A DNA stretch of 64,000 bases. Source: Protula sp. h YS-2021. Taxonomy: Eukaryota > Annelida > Polychaeta > Sabellida > Serpulidae. The stretch is from assembly GCA_949752745.1 (NCBI GenBank), contig OX457028.1, positions 21,622,352 to 21,686,351 of the forward strand, given 5' to 3'. The translations under genes and the position numbers were made by a program. Numbering within the stretch: the stretch's first letter is position 1; each line of letters opens with the position of its first letter. Below are positions 21,867 through 32,600 of this stretch, in pieces. The notes below the pieces were generated by a model. It saw nothing but the letters and a program-made list of their open reading frames with translations. It did no database searches and had not been told where the DNA came from.

Positions 21867-22430
21867 ATGGCGGAGACAGAGAGCTTAGTGCACGAGGCCA
21901 TCCAGCGTTCGCTGGCAACCCTCGCTCCCTCTGCGACAAGTGCAGATTCACAGAAGCACTAGTATTATGTGAGTTAGCTGAGCACATGCATTGAATGCGA
22001 GCACCTCTCCCATATGGTGTGGAAAGCGACAGAGACAAACCGCAAAAAGAACCATACACGCAAAGAACTGCGTGAAGAAAGCAGAAGGCTCTGTCGGATT
22101 CTAAGGATACGCCTCCAAGGGAATCTTCACCGGTTGTAGCGTAAGAAGAGCAGAATGAGCTACCACTGGGCAAAAGCCGCAAAAAGGCCAAGCTAAACGG
22201 GTGCGTCTTCAGAGACAGTGACCGAGTTAGACATGGAGGACAGAGACGCATTGAGACGCCTCGCTGTCGTCACAGCACGCCTGTCGACGCTCCTCCACAA
22301 TGAGAACTGCACCTTTAGGAGCAACTGATATCTCGGTTTAGACGCCCCTATGTGAGAGCTACTTCTGGCAGGGGTTGCTTCAAGAGTCAACACAAAGGGG
22401 AGAGGATTGCATCCCAGACACGTCACCACT
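21867..22430 (+). pseudogene. Possible gag-like ORF1 of DIRS-like element, decayed
   Basis: An ATG at 21867 opens a frame reading MAETESLVHEAIQRSLATLA before an early stop. Charged fragments in other frames follow (for example KKNHTRKELREESRR, then ETVTELDMEDRDALRRL). Position just upstream of a DIRS-like pol and hydrophilic composition suggest the first open reading frame of the same element. There is no nucleic-acid-binding motif I can recognise, so the assignment rests mostly on context. Confidence 0.35.
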
Positions 22431-22469
22431 CCCTTTCAGCCAAGAGACGGGGACAGCAGGATGGCAGCG

Positions 22470-24340
22470 CCACCAGTTACCATGCCTCGCAGCAATGCAA
22501 ATTGCAGCGAACCACCGAGTTGAGATGAAGCACTCATCTCAAAGCAATACTGTTCTGTTATCACATGAAATAAAGAAGCTACTGAACTACAAAGATCTTT
22601 GCCCGTAGGAGGAAAGACAGGTTATTTCTACAAAGTTTGGATAGAAATGGAAGCCCCTTGTCGGTAGTCCGTTGGCTCCAACGAGGCTATTCCCTTGCAT
22701 TTCAGTGACAACAGGCTCTCAGCAGAATCAGGCTCTGCAAAATATGGTGCGAGAGGTACTAAGCAAAAGGGCCATACAGGAAATGCTAAGGAAATGCCAG
22801 ACTACGAACAGTGGCTTTTCAATGGGGGTATTTGTTGTTCCGTATAGAACAGGGAACTGGAGATTGTTCAGACTTGTCAGCGTTAAACCAATTCTCCGTA
22901 AGATCATTTTCAGATGGATACTGCTCAAGTGATCGAAGAAATGTTACACGGGACAGTAAAGGGACGTTAGTAGATTTATCAGATGCGTACCTCCACTTCC
23001 CAATAAACCTGAAAAGCCGCAAATACCTATGCTTTCAAATAAAGGAAAAAGATTTTCTTCCGTTCGGTCTGCCCACAGCCCAGTACGCATTCTCGAAGGT
23101 GATGAATGTTGAAATCGGGGGCTGGACCCCAGGGTATGCACGTATTTCAGTACCTGGACGATTCCTTCCTAGCCTACAGAGAGGAGGCCCAGGACGGGCT
23201 CCAAACAGTCGTTCGTAAGCCAAGCGCTTCGATAAGGTTTAACGATCAATATGCTAAAATCACAACTTGGATCCAAGCAAAGCAACAAATGACCTTTCTG
23301 GAAGAGCAATGGGATTTGGAGTTAGCCAGAGCCTATGCAACGAAAGAAAGATGAGAGAGATTTGTCATAGCCATTCGGGACATCAATCCCCTTCAGCCCA
23401 TGAAGCTTACTCGAATTGATTCTCTGCTGGGGCTATTGGTAGCCACAGAAAACAGTCCCAACAAGCTTCACTACAGACGATTTCAAAGGGCAATAAAATC
23501 AGAAGTGGCTCAGGGAAAAGGTCATCACAGGCTAGTTGTCATCCCTTCGAAAGCAGTCGAAGAGCTGCATCCCCAGAATACCTTACATCGGGTTACCCAT
23601 TCAGGCCTCCGACCACGGTGCTATCAATTCAGATAGATGCCTCATCCAAAGGGTGGATATCTACTTCAAAGGAGAGCTGTAGAAGGGCACTTGGCATCCA
23701 AGCTTAAATTCCAAGCATATAAATTGGCTAGTACTGGGAGATTTGTAGCTAGCAATCACCCAACTGCTCTCCCATCTGGAAAACAGGTCAGCAAATGTGA
23801 TGCTGGACAACTCAACAGCACTGGCTTATCTCCGCAAGCATTCAACATAGCTAACTCAGTTGACAGGGGAAATTCTTTGTCTAACGACAAGTCATCGGAT
23901 CTATTTATCGACAAGCCACATAGCCGGCAGACTAAATGTGATGGCGGATCTGGCCTCCAGAGTGGACAGAGTGGCACAAACATATGTGATGCCTGAGCCA
24001 CGACTCCTTTCAGTGCATAGTGGCTCGGTTCCCGTGCGGTCCTTCCTACCTGGACCTATTTGCCAATACTCTGACCCACCAATTACCCAGATATGTCTCT
24101 GCCCAGATGCAACATCCTGGTGGACTGACGGGTTTAAAAGTCAGTAGCAAAAGAGAGTGCTATATGCATACCCACCACAGACCATCTTAAAACAGTTGCG
24201 TCCGAGCCCTGATGTTCCCAGAAAGCAGGTTTATCCTGATAGCTCCTTGGGAACCAGAGGCTCAGTGGGTTACTCTACTGTCATGGTACAGAGGAGAGAT
24301 GTGCCTGAAAATCCCTTGTCATCCTGGACTTCTATATTAA
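22470..24340 (+). pseudogene. DIRS-like retroelement pol, copy A (broken)
   Basis: Reverse transcriptase blocks appear in order across several frames: GVFVVPYRTGNWRLFR, VDLSDAYLHFPI, DFLPFGLPTA and the catalytic box QYLDD near 23165. RNase H-like sequence follows, with DASSKGW near 23635 and HIAGRLNVMADLASRVDR near 23917, where the alanine-aspartate of the last block is kept. Further on, YAYPPQTILKQ corresponds to the YAYPP segment between RNase H and recombinase in DIRS elements. VDLSDAYLH with LFA...HQLPRYVS is typical of DIRS rather than Ty3/gypsy. Many frameshifts and stops make it non-functional. No tyrosine recombinase was recognised. A second, shorter copy follows directly. Confidence 0.65.
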
Positions 24341-25905
24341 CAACATTGAGAACATCTTAAATAAGGTAGCAAGGAACCACAGCACAGAGATGAAGCACTT
24401 GTCTTTGGGCAATGCCGTTCTTTTGCCACAAGAAATAAACAAGCTGCTGAAATGCAAGGACTCTTGGGGAGTAGGAAAAAGGGTGGGCTCTTTCTACAAA
24501 GTTTGGGTCGAAATGGGAGCCCCGTGTCGGGTAGTCCGTTAGCTCCAACAATACTATTCTCTTCCATTCCAGAGAAACAACAGGCTCCGAGCAGAATCAG
24601 ACTTGAAAGATATCTTGCGAGAGTTACTAAGCAAAAGGGCTATACAGGAAATGCCAGAGTCCGAGCCGTGGCTTTTCAGTTGAGTATTGTCGTTTCATGG
24701 AGGCTAGAGATTTGTCAGACTTGTCAAGAGTTAAACCAGTTTCTCCGTACCATGTTTTCTGACGGATACTGTACAAGAAATCAAAGAAATGTGACAGGAG
24801 GGCAGTTTGGGGACATCAGTAGATTTATCAGATGTGAACCTCCACATCCCAATAAACCTCAATAAAAATTACCGGTGCCTTCTAAGAGGGGGAAAGATTG
24901 TTTTCTGGCACTTCCCTTCGATTTGTTCACAGCCCCTACGTATTGTCGAAAGTGATGAAGGTGTTGAAATCGAGGGCAGAGCTGAAGGGTATACTCGTAT
25001 TTCAGTAACTAGATGACTGGTTCCTATCCCACATTAGAGAGGTGGACCAGGACGGGCCCCAAACACTCCTCTTAGTAAGGCAGGCGTTTTGATCAGGGCG
25101 CCCGATCAATTTGACAGAATCGAAACTTGTGCCCAAGCAACAAACGACTTATCTGGGAGAGAAGTGGGATTTAGATCTAGCCAGAGCGTACCCAATAAAA
25201 GAGATGAGGTCGAAGTGCCATAGCTATTCGGGACATCACTTACCATCACCCAATGCAGCTTACCCGAATGGATTTTCTGCTAAGGCTACTGGTATCCACA
25301 GAAAAGACAGTCCAACTGGGCAAGCTTCATTACAGACTATTTCAAAAGGCACAAAATTAGCAGTGGGTCAGGTAAGGGGTCATCGCAGGCAAGTAGTCAT
25401 CCTTTCGAAGGCAATTGAAAATCTGCAGGTGGATATCTCCAGAATGTTTGTCCCAGTGTTACCGATTCCGGCATTCCTGTGGTATCAATTCAGACAGACG
25501 CTTCATCCAAAGGGTCGAGTTTTGCTTAAAAGGGGAGTTGTGGAAGTGCACCTGGGCACCCAGCTTTACGTCTAAGCATATAAATTGGCTAGAACCGAGA
25601 GTTGTGTGACTGGCAGTCACCCAACTGCTTCCAAATCTAGAAAACAGGTCAGTAAATATGATGGTGGCCAACTCAACAGCAGTGGCGTATATCTGTAATA
25701 AGCATTTCGACAGGGCTAACTTAGTTGATAGCGGAAATCCTTTGACTAGCAAGAAGTCATGGGATCTGGAAATCGGCGGACCACATAGTCGGCAGACTAA
25801 ATGTGATGGTGGATCTGGCCTCCAGAGTAGGCAGAGTGGTACAGACAGTAGTGCCTGAGCCAAGACTCCTTTCAGTGGATGGTGGCTCGGGCCTCGTGGG
25901 CAAAT
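24341..25905 (+). pseudogene. DIRS-like retroelement pol, copy B (broken)
   Basis: It repeats the order of copy A from 'GAGATGAAGCACTTGTC' onward, offset by about 1.87 kb. VDLSDVNLHIPI corresponds to the first aspartate block, DLDLARAYPIKE and the TTYLGEKW segment follow, and the RNase H region has NSTAVAYICNK and DRPHSRQTKCDGG-like sequence (in shifted frames). The right end falls inside a DDE transposase gene (25915 onward), so the element appears to have inserted there. Copies A and B have diverged widely, so they are not a recent duplication. Confidence 0.6.
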
Positions 25906-25914
25906 CTTACAAAT

Positions 25915-26800
25915 CCACTATCATTTGTAATTTCTTTGTCGCTAGTTCTCCCACCGTACATTGGAGAAATTAATGTTACTGAAAAGTTAGGAGCACAACA
26001 AATAAAAATTTAGCTGTGTTATGATGCTTCTAATTTGACCAAGTCATGCTCTGTAAATTGAGATCTTTTGGGGTTTCAATAAAAATTTCGGAACAATCAA
26101 TTATTCCCCTTAAGTCAGGAAGCTTCGAAAAACGTGATGGTTTTGACTCATTAATCTCCTCTTTACTCGGCCAGTAAACAAGCTTTCCTAAAGTTTGTGA
26201 CATTGCTGATAACCAGCTGTGAAAAATTTTGGAACTAAGTACCTTAGAAATACCAAAACGTTTGCCCAGATCTTCATATAATAACCCTAGTCTAAGTTTC
26301 ATTAACGTTAGTAAAAACTCATCTTCACTCTTCAACTTTCGAGCCGGCCCGAATTTATTTGAAGTCCGATTGAAATTCCGTTTAACATTTATGACCCTCT
26401 TTATACCATGCCATCTTCTGCTAACAAATCTGGACACAAAATTGTGCAGGCGAAAAAACAAACTCTTTGTACTAATACCCGTAAAAAAGTTTACATCTCT
26501 GTCACATAATAACAATGTTTCATAAACACTTTTAGACCTGCTCTTTTTTTGTTTTGGCTGCAGTTGGTATCGCAAAAAAGTGTTTTCATGTTTTAGTTTT
26601 GCATTGTCTGTCTTCAGCTTTCTTACTAAAGCGAGTAAAATGAATACAATAAACTTATATGCCAACGATTGGCCACTGCGTGTATCCGCAACATTTTCAA
26701 CGTCCAGCAAGCTGTCCTCACTTGCAGCTATGGTCTACGTTTCAAAGGCAATTTCCTCTTTTTGTTTCTCTCTTCCTTTCAGAGTAGTCTTCATTAGCGT
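25915..26800 (-). pseudogene. THAP-type DDE transposase (Harbinger/ISL2EU-like), truncated
   Basis: The main frame (26030-26710) has a coiled-coil-like start (VRKLKTDNAKLKHENTFL), a helix-turn-helix (FLLTLMKLRLGLLYEDLGKR...GISKVLSSKIFHSWL) and then GIIDCSEIFIETP, where DC carries the first catalytic aspartate of DDE_Tnp_4 transposases. After stops the fold continues with SVTLISPMYGGRTSDKEIT to about 25918, where a DIRS-like copy interrupts it. The second aspartate (DRGF block) and the glutamate are lost. Upstream of 26710 the frame reads on to 26800 except for one TAG. The THAP exon at 27539-27736 belongs upstream. Confidence 0.75.
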
Positions 26801-26869
26801 CTCTTTTGTAACTGTGACTGAAAAAAACATAAGTAAGTGTGCTACCAAAAAAGGCACAAATGTCTTACT

Positions 26870-27125
26870 ATTTTGCAATACAACTACTCTCAACTGCAAA
26901 AATGGCATTTATGTAGAACTATCTTCTACCACGTGCACTACTGCCAGGCAACTGCTTCCATCACTTTACACTACTTCCATGAGCTACCCTCAACTAAACT
27001 AATGGAAACTACCCTCTACTATCTACACTACTGTCAGGGCAACTACCCTCTTCTACTTGCACTACTCTTACGACAACTTCTCTCTATTAACTGCACTGCT
27101 GTCACGGCAACTATCTGTATCCCCA
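26870..27125 (+). repeat. ~34-bp degenerate minisatellite
   Basis: Six or seven units of 'CAACTACCCTCTACTATC' plus TGCACTACTGTCACGG type. It lies in the presumed intron between the THAP and DDE exons. Confidence 0.65.
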
Positions 27126-27199
27126 TTGAATCGCCCTGCATTGTTTTTTTTTTTGTTGCTTTTTTGCATTTGCTTTAAAAAAACATAGGCATCGGAGAT

Positions 27200-27432
27200 G
27201 CAGAGACCTCAACGCAAAAGTGCGACTAACGGGCAGACGGACGGACACGAAACAAATTAAACCCGCTGTGGCACATCTACACTATACATACTTCCTTCCT
27301 GTAAGGTTTGGTGAAGATCACATGAATACTTTTTGAGATATCGTCCTTACAAAAAAAAGTTTACGGACAGACAGACGGATGCACACATCGACAGCAGTAG
27401 CCTTCAGCCAAATTGGCTGAGGGCTAAGAAGA
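27200..27432 (+). mobile_element. (ACGG)n plus hairpin-ended element
   Basis: There are two CGGAC/AGACGG tracts (27232-27250 and 27364-27380). The end is the hairpin TAGCCTTCAGCC-AAATT-GGCTGAGGGCTA (27399-27427). The structure is the same as at 53045-53128. It also lies in the presumed transposase intron. Confidence 0.55.
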
Positions 27433-27538
27433 GCTGCAGAGGGGAGTTTTCCAGGAGGAGTATATCTGTCTCCCTCTCAACTATAACCATAATAATTAAC
27501 CTCAACCAACTGCAATAAACAGAGTACAGGTTACTTAC

Positions 27539-27736
27539 GATTCTGGGGACAGATTAAGTTCTGGATCAGGATGGGCCTCGCTCGGGTAACCATCAACGAA
27601 ATGCCTAGAACAAACCCTTTGACATTTGCTGGGTTGCAGCCAAATGTGTGGCTTCTTGGGGTCCGCCCGGTTTAAGGCCTTGAGCCATCGCAATCTTGCT
27701 TCAGGCCTCTTCTTCAGTGTAGAAAAGTTCAACAAC
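27539..27736 (-). CDS. THAP-domain exon of DDE transposase
   Basis: The 198-bp exon is bounded by intact splice sites on the minus strand: acceptor ...CTTGTAG|GTT at 27736 and donor ...AATC|GTAAGT at 27539. It encodes NFSTLKKRPEARLRWLKALN and VCSRHFVDGYPSE, the central and C-terminal part of a THAP zinc finger: the C-x2-H pair is CSRH, followed by F. The N-terminal C-x4-C part should come from an upstream exon; a candidate is at 28285-28317. THAP domains bind DNA and in such elements recognise transposon ends. The exon is uninterrupted although the catalytic part downstream is ruined. Confidence 0.7.
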
Positions 27737-28489
27737 CTACAAGTTCCATAAATGAAATAAATGTTGAATTAATCATTTGAAATTCCGGATGCAAAAACAT
27801 TAAATTATATAATTTTAAAAAAAAATGCATACGCTGCATTACTTGTATTTTAAAGTCAAATTACTGTCATTGATGAAAATACCGTTCGTTTATTTCTTAG
27901 GTTTTTTTTTTTGCCATTTCGTTTTTTTTTACGCTTACACTCTTAAGAACTCACTAAGGATAACTGTCAAGTAAACTCTTGGATCGAGGTGATGTAAACT
28001 GAACAACGCGATATTTCATTTTTTCACGTCTGTACTGGTGTATTTTACTAAACATAAAAAATAGAATCAACAGGGAACAGTAAATCAACAACTATTTTGA
28101 AAACGACACCGCGTCGCAAAAAGGATCAACAGGGAACAGTAAATCAACAAAACGATATTTCAACACCTTAGCACACTATATTGTACGTGAATGGTGGCTG
28201 ACAATCACAGGATGAATGGTCATGGCGGACACCATGCAAAGTGCAATTTTCTGCCCTCCACCGTTCCAGCTAAAACTGTGCATTGGTACAGCCAACAGCG
28301 TAACAATGGGTGGTCATGATAAATCTGTTGTAGATAATCGAGTTGCATGTGACATCAGCAAAACAGCGAAAAAAGCAACGCCACACAGAAATCCCCCACT
28401 CCAACCCCACCACAAGTTAGCATTGGATACAGCCAACACAGTGATGCTGCCATGTATGAAGTGAATAACGAATGAATATCACAGAATAA
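27737..28489. other. Gene-poor spacer with short direct duplications
   Basis: 'ATCAACAGGGAACAGTAAAT' occurs twice (28066 and 28124). 'ATTGGTACAGCCAACAGCG' near 28282 and 'ATTGGATACAGCCAACACAG' near 28423 form another pair. Apart from the candidate THAP start, nothing coding was recognised. Confidence 0.4.
28285..28317 (-). pseudogene. Possible THAP N-terminal exon
   Basis: ATG at 28317 (minus) opens MTTHCYAVGCTN, which fits the start of a THAP domain (M-x3-C-x4-C). The frame then meets a stop after a few codons. A similar reading (HHCVGCIQC) occurs at 28420-28455, suggesting a local duplication. The join to the exon at 27736 is not proven. Confidence 0.3.
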
Positions 28490-28830
28490 GCCAAATCACA
28501 CTTTGACTTTTGCCGAAAAGTTTTTGCGTTTCGACTGAATTCAGTTGGGATAAGGATATAAAGAAATGATAGAAAAAACTGGCAAATATCAACAAAATTC
28601 CATTTTGCCAGAAACATAATCACATATTGGATATTAAAGGGACTGAATAATATGTAAAATAGTTTTTAGAAGATCACGTGATAGCTTTACAAATTTGAAA
28701 GTGTGTATATTGAAAGAAAATTAGAATTTTATGTTTTTCCCTTATCATTTCTTTATAATTTATCCCAAAATATTTGCAGTCGAAACAACACCTCAACCTG
28801 AAACACCCGAAAGTGCAAATTGGCTTATTT
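28490..28830 (+). repeat. ~330-bp dispersed repeat, copy 1
   Basis: Matches 46588-46885 closely: 'TTTGACTTTTGCCGAAAAG', 'AGAAATGATAGAAAAAACTG', 'AACAAAATTCCATTTTGCCA', 'GACTGAATAATATGTAAAAT' and 'GCAGTCGAAACAACACCTC' in the same order. Both copies lie beside THAP-DDE transposase genes. Confidence 0.75.
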
Positions 28831-29534
28831 ATTTATGTAACGGGTATGTACAATGTGTGATGTTTTATATGTCCAATAAAGATTGGAATTGGTCAAGACC
28901 AAATAAAACACGTCTGTCTTGTTCAAATTCAAAAACCAAAACTGGTTTTATTACCTTAGTTACTTCACATGAGTACACATGACTACACAATTACTCAATA
29001 ACGTAGTGCACAAAACACAGATACACATACAAATACACGATTTCATCACATTACACTGTGGGTTTTTTTTTTGCTCCGTAGCGTACTGAGGCAGTTGTTG
29101 ACATGTGGCCACCCCCCCTTCAAAATTCGGCCCCTAAGTGTCTACAGGTTCACTAATCTGAGCTCAAATTTTGACAAAACATGGGTATTTAAAAAAAGGC
29201 CTTTTCTGAATACAAAGAGTTTATGTAAATAGCCAACACATGTGATTTTCATGCGTACATACAGAAATGCCACTTTATCAAGGTGCTAAAATGTGACTAT
29301 TTCACCATTGAAATTTCTATTGTTTATTTTTATTGTTACTTACTCTGGAAACGATCCAAAAATGTGCAATGAAAGCTTCAAGACAAACCACAAAAGAAAT
29401 AATTTGAGGAATAAGCTCAAATTGTTGCTCTGTGCTTCTTAACCTCAATGCAAATGGCGTCGTTATTTACCTTCGAAAATTTAGTGCACATCCCGCATAA
29501 AATGTAAACCTTTTTGTGCTTGGCTGAGAGTCGA
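28831..29534. other. No recognised gene
   Basis: AT-rich; a polyadenylation-like AATAAA occurs near 28877. No domain or repeat family was recognised. Confidence 0.35.
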
Positions 29535-30046
29535 AACTCTTTATCCGTGTATAGCCCATCCATTGACTGTACCAGTTTTCATCCTGGCAAATACGTCATT
29601 GATGTCTGCCAATGTGACGTTTTCCATTAGCGGAAGCTTACAGAAACCTTTCTCCGCGAAGAAATCAACCATGACCTTCAACTGCTCCAGACTGCCCGTT
29701 CTGCTGCCGATGATAGAAATGCATCTACCCGTCAAGCTCGGTGTGGCGAGGGGCACCACAACGCCGGCATTCTTCACAGACCAGAGACACGCCTCTATGG
29801 TTTTGGGGAGTCCCACTCGATCAACACAGGCGACGACCTTGCCCTGGGCAGTGAACTTCGCCACCATGTCATCCATTGTAGCTTCGCGGGAAAGTAGGAT
29901 CGTGACATTTTCGGCAGCCTGTCCACGGATACGCGATGACCACATCGCCTACAGCATGAGGACATTCTGGTCCCACATCGCCTCCCACCTCAATGACCTT
30001 GCCACAAATCCCATGCCCAAGGACTATGCCTTTGTAGCCTTCCGTT
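29535..30046 (-). pseudogene. Zinc-dependent alcohol dehydrogenase fragment
   Basis: Reading leftward from a good acceptor (TTCTTCTGTAG|GAACGG at 30046), the first part reads VLGHGICGKVIEVGGDVGP and VGDVVIAYPWTGCRKC. These are the GHE-like catalytic-domain block and the start of the structural-zinc cysteine block of medium-chain dehydrogenases. After a frameshift and loss of roughly 110 residues of the nucleotide-binding half, the second part reads VGLPKTIEACLWSVKNAG, PLATPSLTGRCISIIGSRTG and a C-terminus VFARMKTGTVNGWAI. The usual GHE reads GHG. The lack of introns, the internal deletion and the frameshift favour a pseudogene. Functional alcohol dehydrogenases of this family are cytosolic. 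Confidence 0.65.
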
Positions 30047-30740
30047 CCTACAGAAGAACGACACGGCATTTACGACTAAAGGAACCTTTTGAACCATTAG
30101 GTAACTTTTGTTTCAATTTAAGATCTGAAGTAAGCAGCACAAACATTCAATAAACAGACGTTTCTCATATAGGTTCAATGGCTCAAACAAATCAAAACTG
30201 AACGTAAAGTAAGACCATTCCCTTACATAATGTCTTGGTTACCAGTTGCGTTTTTAAATTTGATTAATTTTATTTCAGGATTGTCCGTACGCGTACAAAG
30301 GAAACGGTAGTATTTTGCCTGGTAGATACGCTCGGTAGTACGTTCAGTCGTACTTGCCGTTCTTCCAGTATGGAAAGCGTCACGCTACGCAATACTGAAA
30401 GTGTACTTGGTTTTATCATTGTCCTTTAACGTCTTTGATGTTGTAGATGTTTATGGCACGGAAAGCCATCTGAAGGCGGAGGTAAACTGAAAAGCCACAC
30501 AAACGGGTAGACTGATTAGAAAAACCCTCCCGCAGCCTTTAGCACTGGTAGCACGAGGTTCAAAGGTATTTAGTGCGAACAGTGCGCAAGGCTGAGGGAT
30601 GATTTTCCGATCAGTCCAAACGCAAATGTGGTTTCATTTTAATTTCATGATTTTTGGTACAGATATATTCTGTTATAATTCCGACTTGGTATTGAAAATA
30701 CCAATTGGGGATGGATTGCCTCGAATTCTTCACCTATTTT
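30047..30740. other. No recognised gene
   Basis: Unrecognised AT-rich sequence; a pyrimidine run and an A-run occur at 30738-30768. Confidence 0.35.
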
Positions 30741-30779
30741 TTTTTATCACTTTTTTTAAAAAAAAATTTTCTTCTTATG

Positions 30780-31060
30780 CCGAATCGGTTTCCAGACATC
30801 TCCAAGACCGCTGAAGCTAGACCAACCAAACTTGGCATATGTATGGAGGGTCATCTGAAGTGGTGCACCTGAAAAAATTTTTTGACCTTGACCTTACTGG
30901 TCAAGGTGAAATCGGTTTTCAGATATCTACAGCAAGACCGTTGAAGCTAGAAAAGCCAAACTTGGCACATATATAAAGGACGATGTGATCTGAAGCACAC
31001 GAAAAATTTTGACCTTGACCTTGAAGGTCAAGGTCAAAATTTGACCTTCTAAAATCGCGA
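30780..31060 (+). repeat. TCAAGGTCA-bearing repeat, two units
   Basis: Two ~125-bp units share 'AGACCGTTGAAGCTAGAAAA', 'CCAAACTTGGCACATATATA' and GACCTTGACCTT. The second ends in a perfect 18-bp-arm palindrome (31005-31041) built from GACCTTGACC and GGTCAAGGTC. Confidence 0.7.
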
Positions 31061-31084
31061 AAAACGTTATTTAATAAAAACAAT

Positions 31085-31440
31085 AATTTATCTCGAAAAC
31101 GGTAAGAGAGCAATTCTGACATCACTTTCGACCTCCACCCCCTATACGACGATACGTAAGGTATATCTTCCGGTGTCCTTGACCTGCAGCTCACTTTCGA
31201 GCCCAAACCTGAAGTTGGTCTTTATCTCGAAAACGGTCAGAGATATAGCAATTGTGACCTCATTTTCGACCTGCACCCCCTGTACGACGATACGTAAGGT
31301 ATATCTTCCGGTGTCCTTGACTTGCAGCTCACTTTCGAGCCCCAAAAAGGAAGTGGGCTTCATCTCGAAAACGGTAAGCGATAGAACAATTGTGACCTCA
31401 TTTTCGACCTGCACCCCCTATACGACGATACGTAAGGTAT
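31085..31440 (+). repeat. 138-bp tandem repeat, about 2.6 units
   Basis: 'CTATACGACGATACGTAAGG' recurs at 31142, 31280 and 31419, giving a ~138-bp period. The units also carry CTCGAAAACGGT and 'CATTTTCGACCTGCACCCCC'. Related single units lie at 31870-32010, 36920-37140 and 56860-57010. Confidence 0.8.
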
Positions 31441-31469
31441 GAATATACTAATTTCAGCGTAGTTTATTG

Positions 31470-32213
31470 TTAACTTATTTCAGCTTGCAAACAAAGTTTG
31501 CAAATGGGTATTCCTGTTTATTCCTTCCCTTTTTTTGTTTTTCTTTTTTTGTTTTCAGTCTCTGGGGTTTCCAGAAAACTCCTCCTACGCTATTTGACGT
31601 AGGACGATGAAATTTGGCACAGAGATAGATAAGATGTCGTGAAACCCGTCATTTTTTTACCTTGACTTTCAAGGTCAAGGTAAATTGAGATCAAAGTATT
31701 TTTGACCTCAAAGTGGTTTCCAGAAAACTCCTTCTGCTGGAAATAGCTCTCAGATCTTTGCTTCAACACGTGTACGGTGTCAGTAGGCAGTAACATCGTG
31801 CACTGAATCTTGGCATTCAGGGTCAAGGTCATGTGACCTTGGTACATCGTAATCCGTTAGAGAAAAATTGTTCATTATCTCGAAAACAGTTAGAGATAGG
31901 GTAATTTTAAGCTTATTTTCGACCCTTTGGGCCTAAAAGACGTTATGTAAGAGGTACCTCGATAACCTTGACCTCCTCCGTCATTAAAAACCGGAAGTTG
32001 GCTATTATCTCGAAAACGGTTAGAAAACTTAATTTAATTATTTGTACCCAAAAGTGATAACATTATATTTGCTTCGATGTTCGACGTTCAAAATAACAAT
32101 TCGGAAGCTGATAATTATGACTAAGCACTGAAAAATGTGTCTTTGACCAAATAGATTGTGCCATTGCAAGTGGGTGCCATTTCGCTATGTGTAGCGAAAT
32201 TCGGTCTAGCTTC
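31470..32213 (+). mobile_element. Helitron-like non-autonomous element with hairpin-CTAG end
   Basis: The right end is the hairpin TTTCGCTA-TGTG-TAGCGAAA (32178-32197), then TTCGGT and CTAG. This matches the Helitron 3' signature of a hairpin a few bases before CTRR. An independent copy at 37180-37216 has the same end (TTCGCTA...TAGCGAA, ACGGT, CTAG). The interior holds 'TTCCAGAAAACTCCT', GGTCAAGGT and CTCGAAAACGGTTAG repeats. There is no coding sequence. The left end is not certain. Confidence 0.5.
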
Positions 32214-32528
32214 TTATGAGACCAAAATTATTAACGTAAAACGATTTGAAAAATAAAGACAGGGTGAGGGGGAAGGGATTATATCAGTACATGCAATCAA
32301 TATCTTTAAATCTAGACTTCAACAAATTTAGAAGATGCTTCTTCTGTCTTATCTCTGCCCTTCTCCTCAACACCCCCATCCCCACCCCTGCTCTCAGAAA
32401 GAGAGACGCTATATCAGATAACCAGACAACTGAAACAAGATCGATTTCACAAACAAGTGCGAGAATAAACTTGGAGATGGACAAAAAAGTTAATGGAGTT
32501 GTCGTTGGCGGTGGCGATGGTGGTGACA

Positions 32529-32529
32529 G

Positions 32530-32599
<70 letters not shown>

Positions 32600-32600
32600 C
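32529..32600 (+). repeat. (GAT)n microsatellite
   Basis: About 23 perfect GAT units. The aspartate run in one frame and the isoleucine run in the opposite strand are by-products. Confidence 0.95.
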
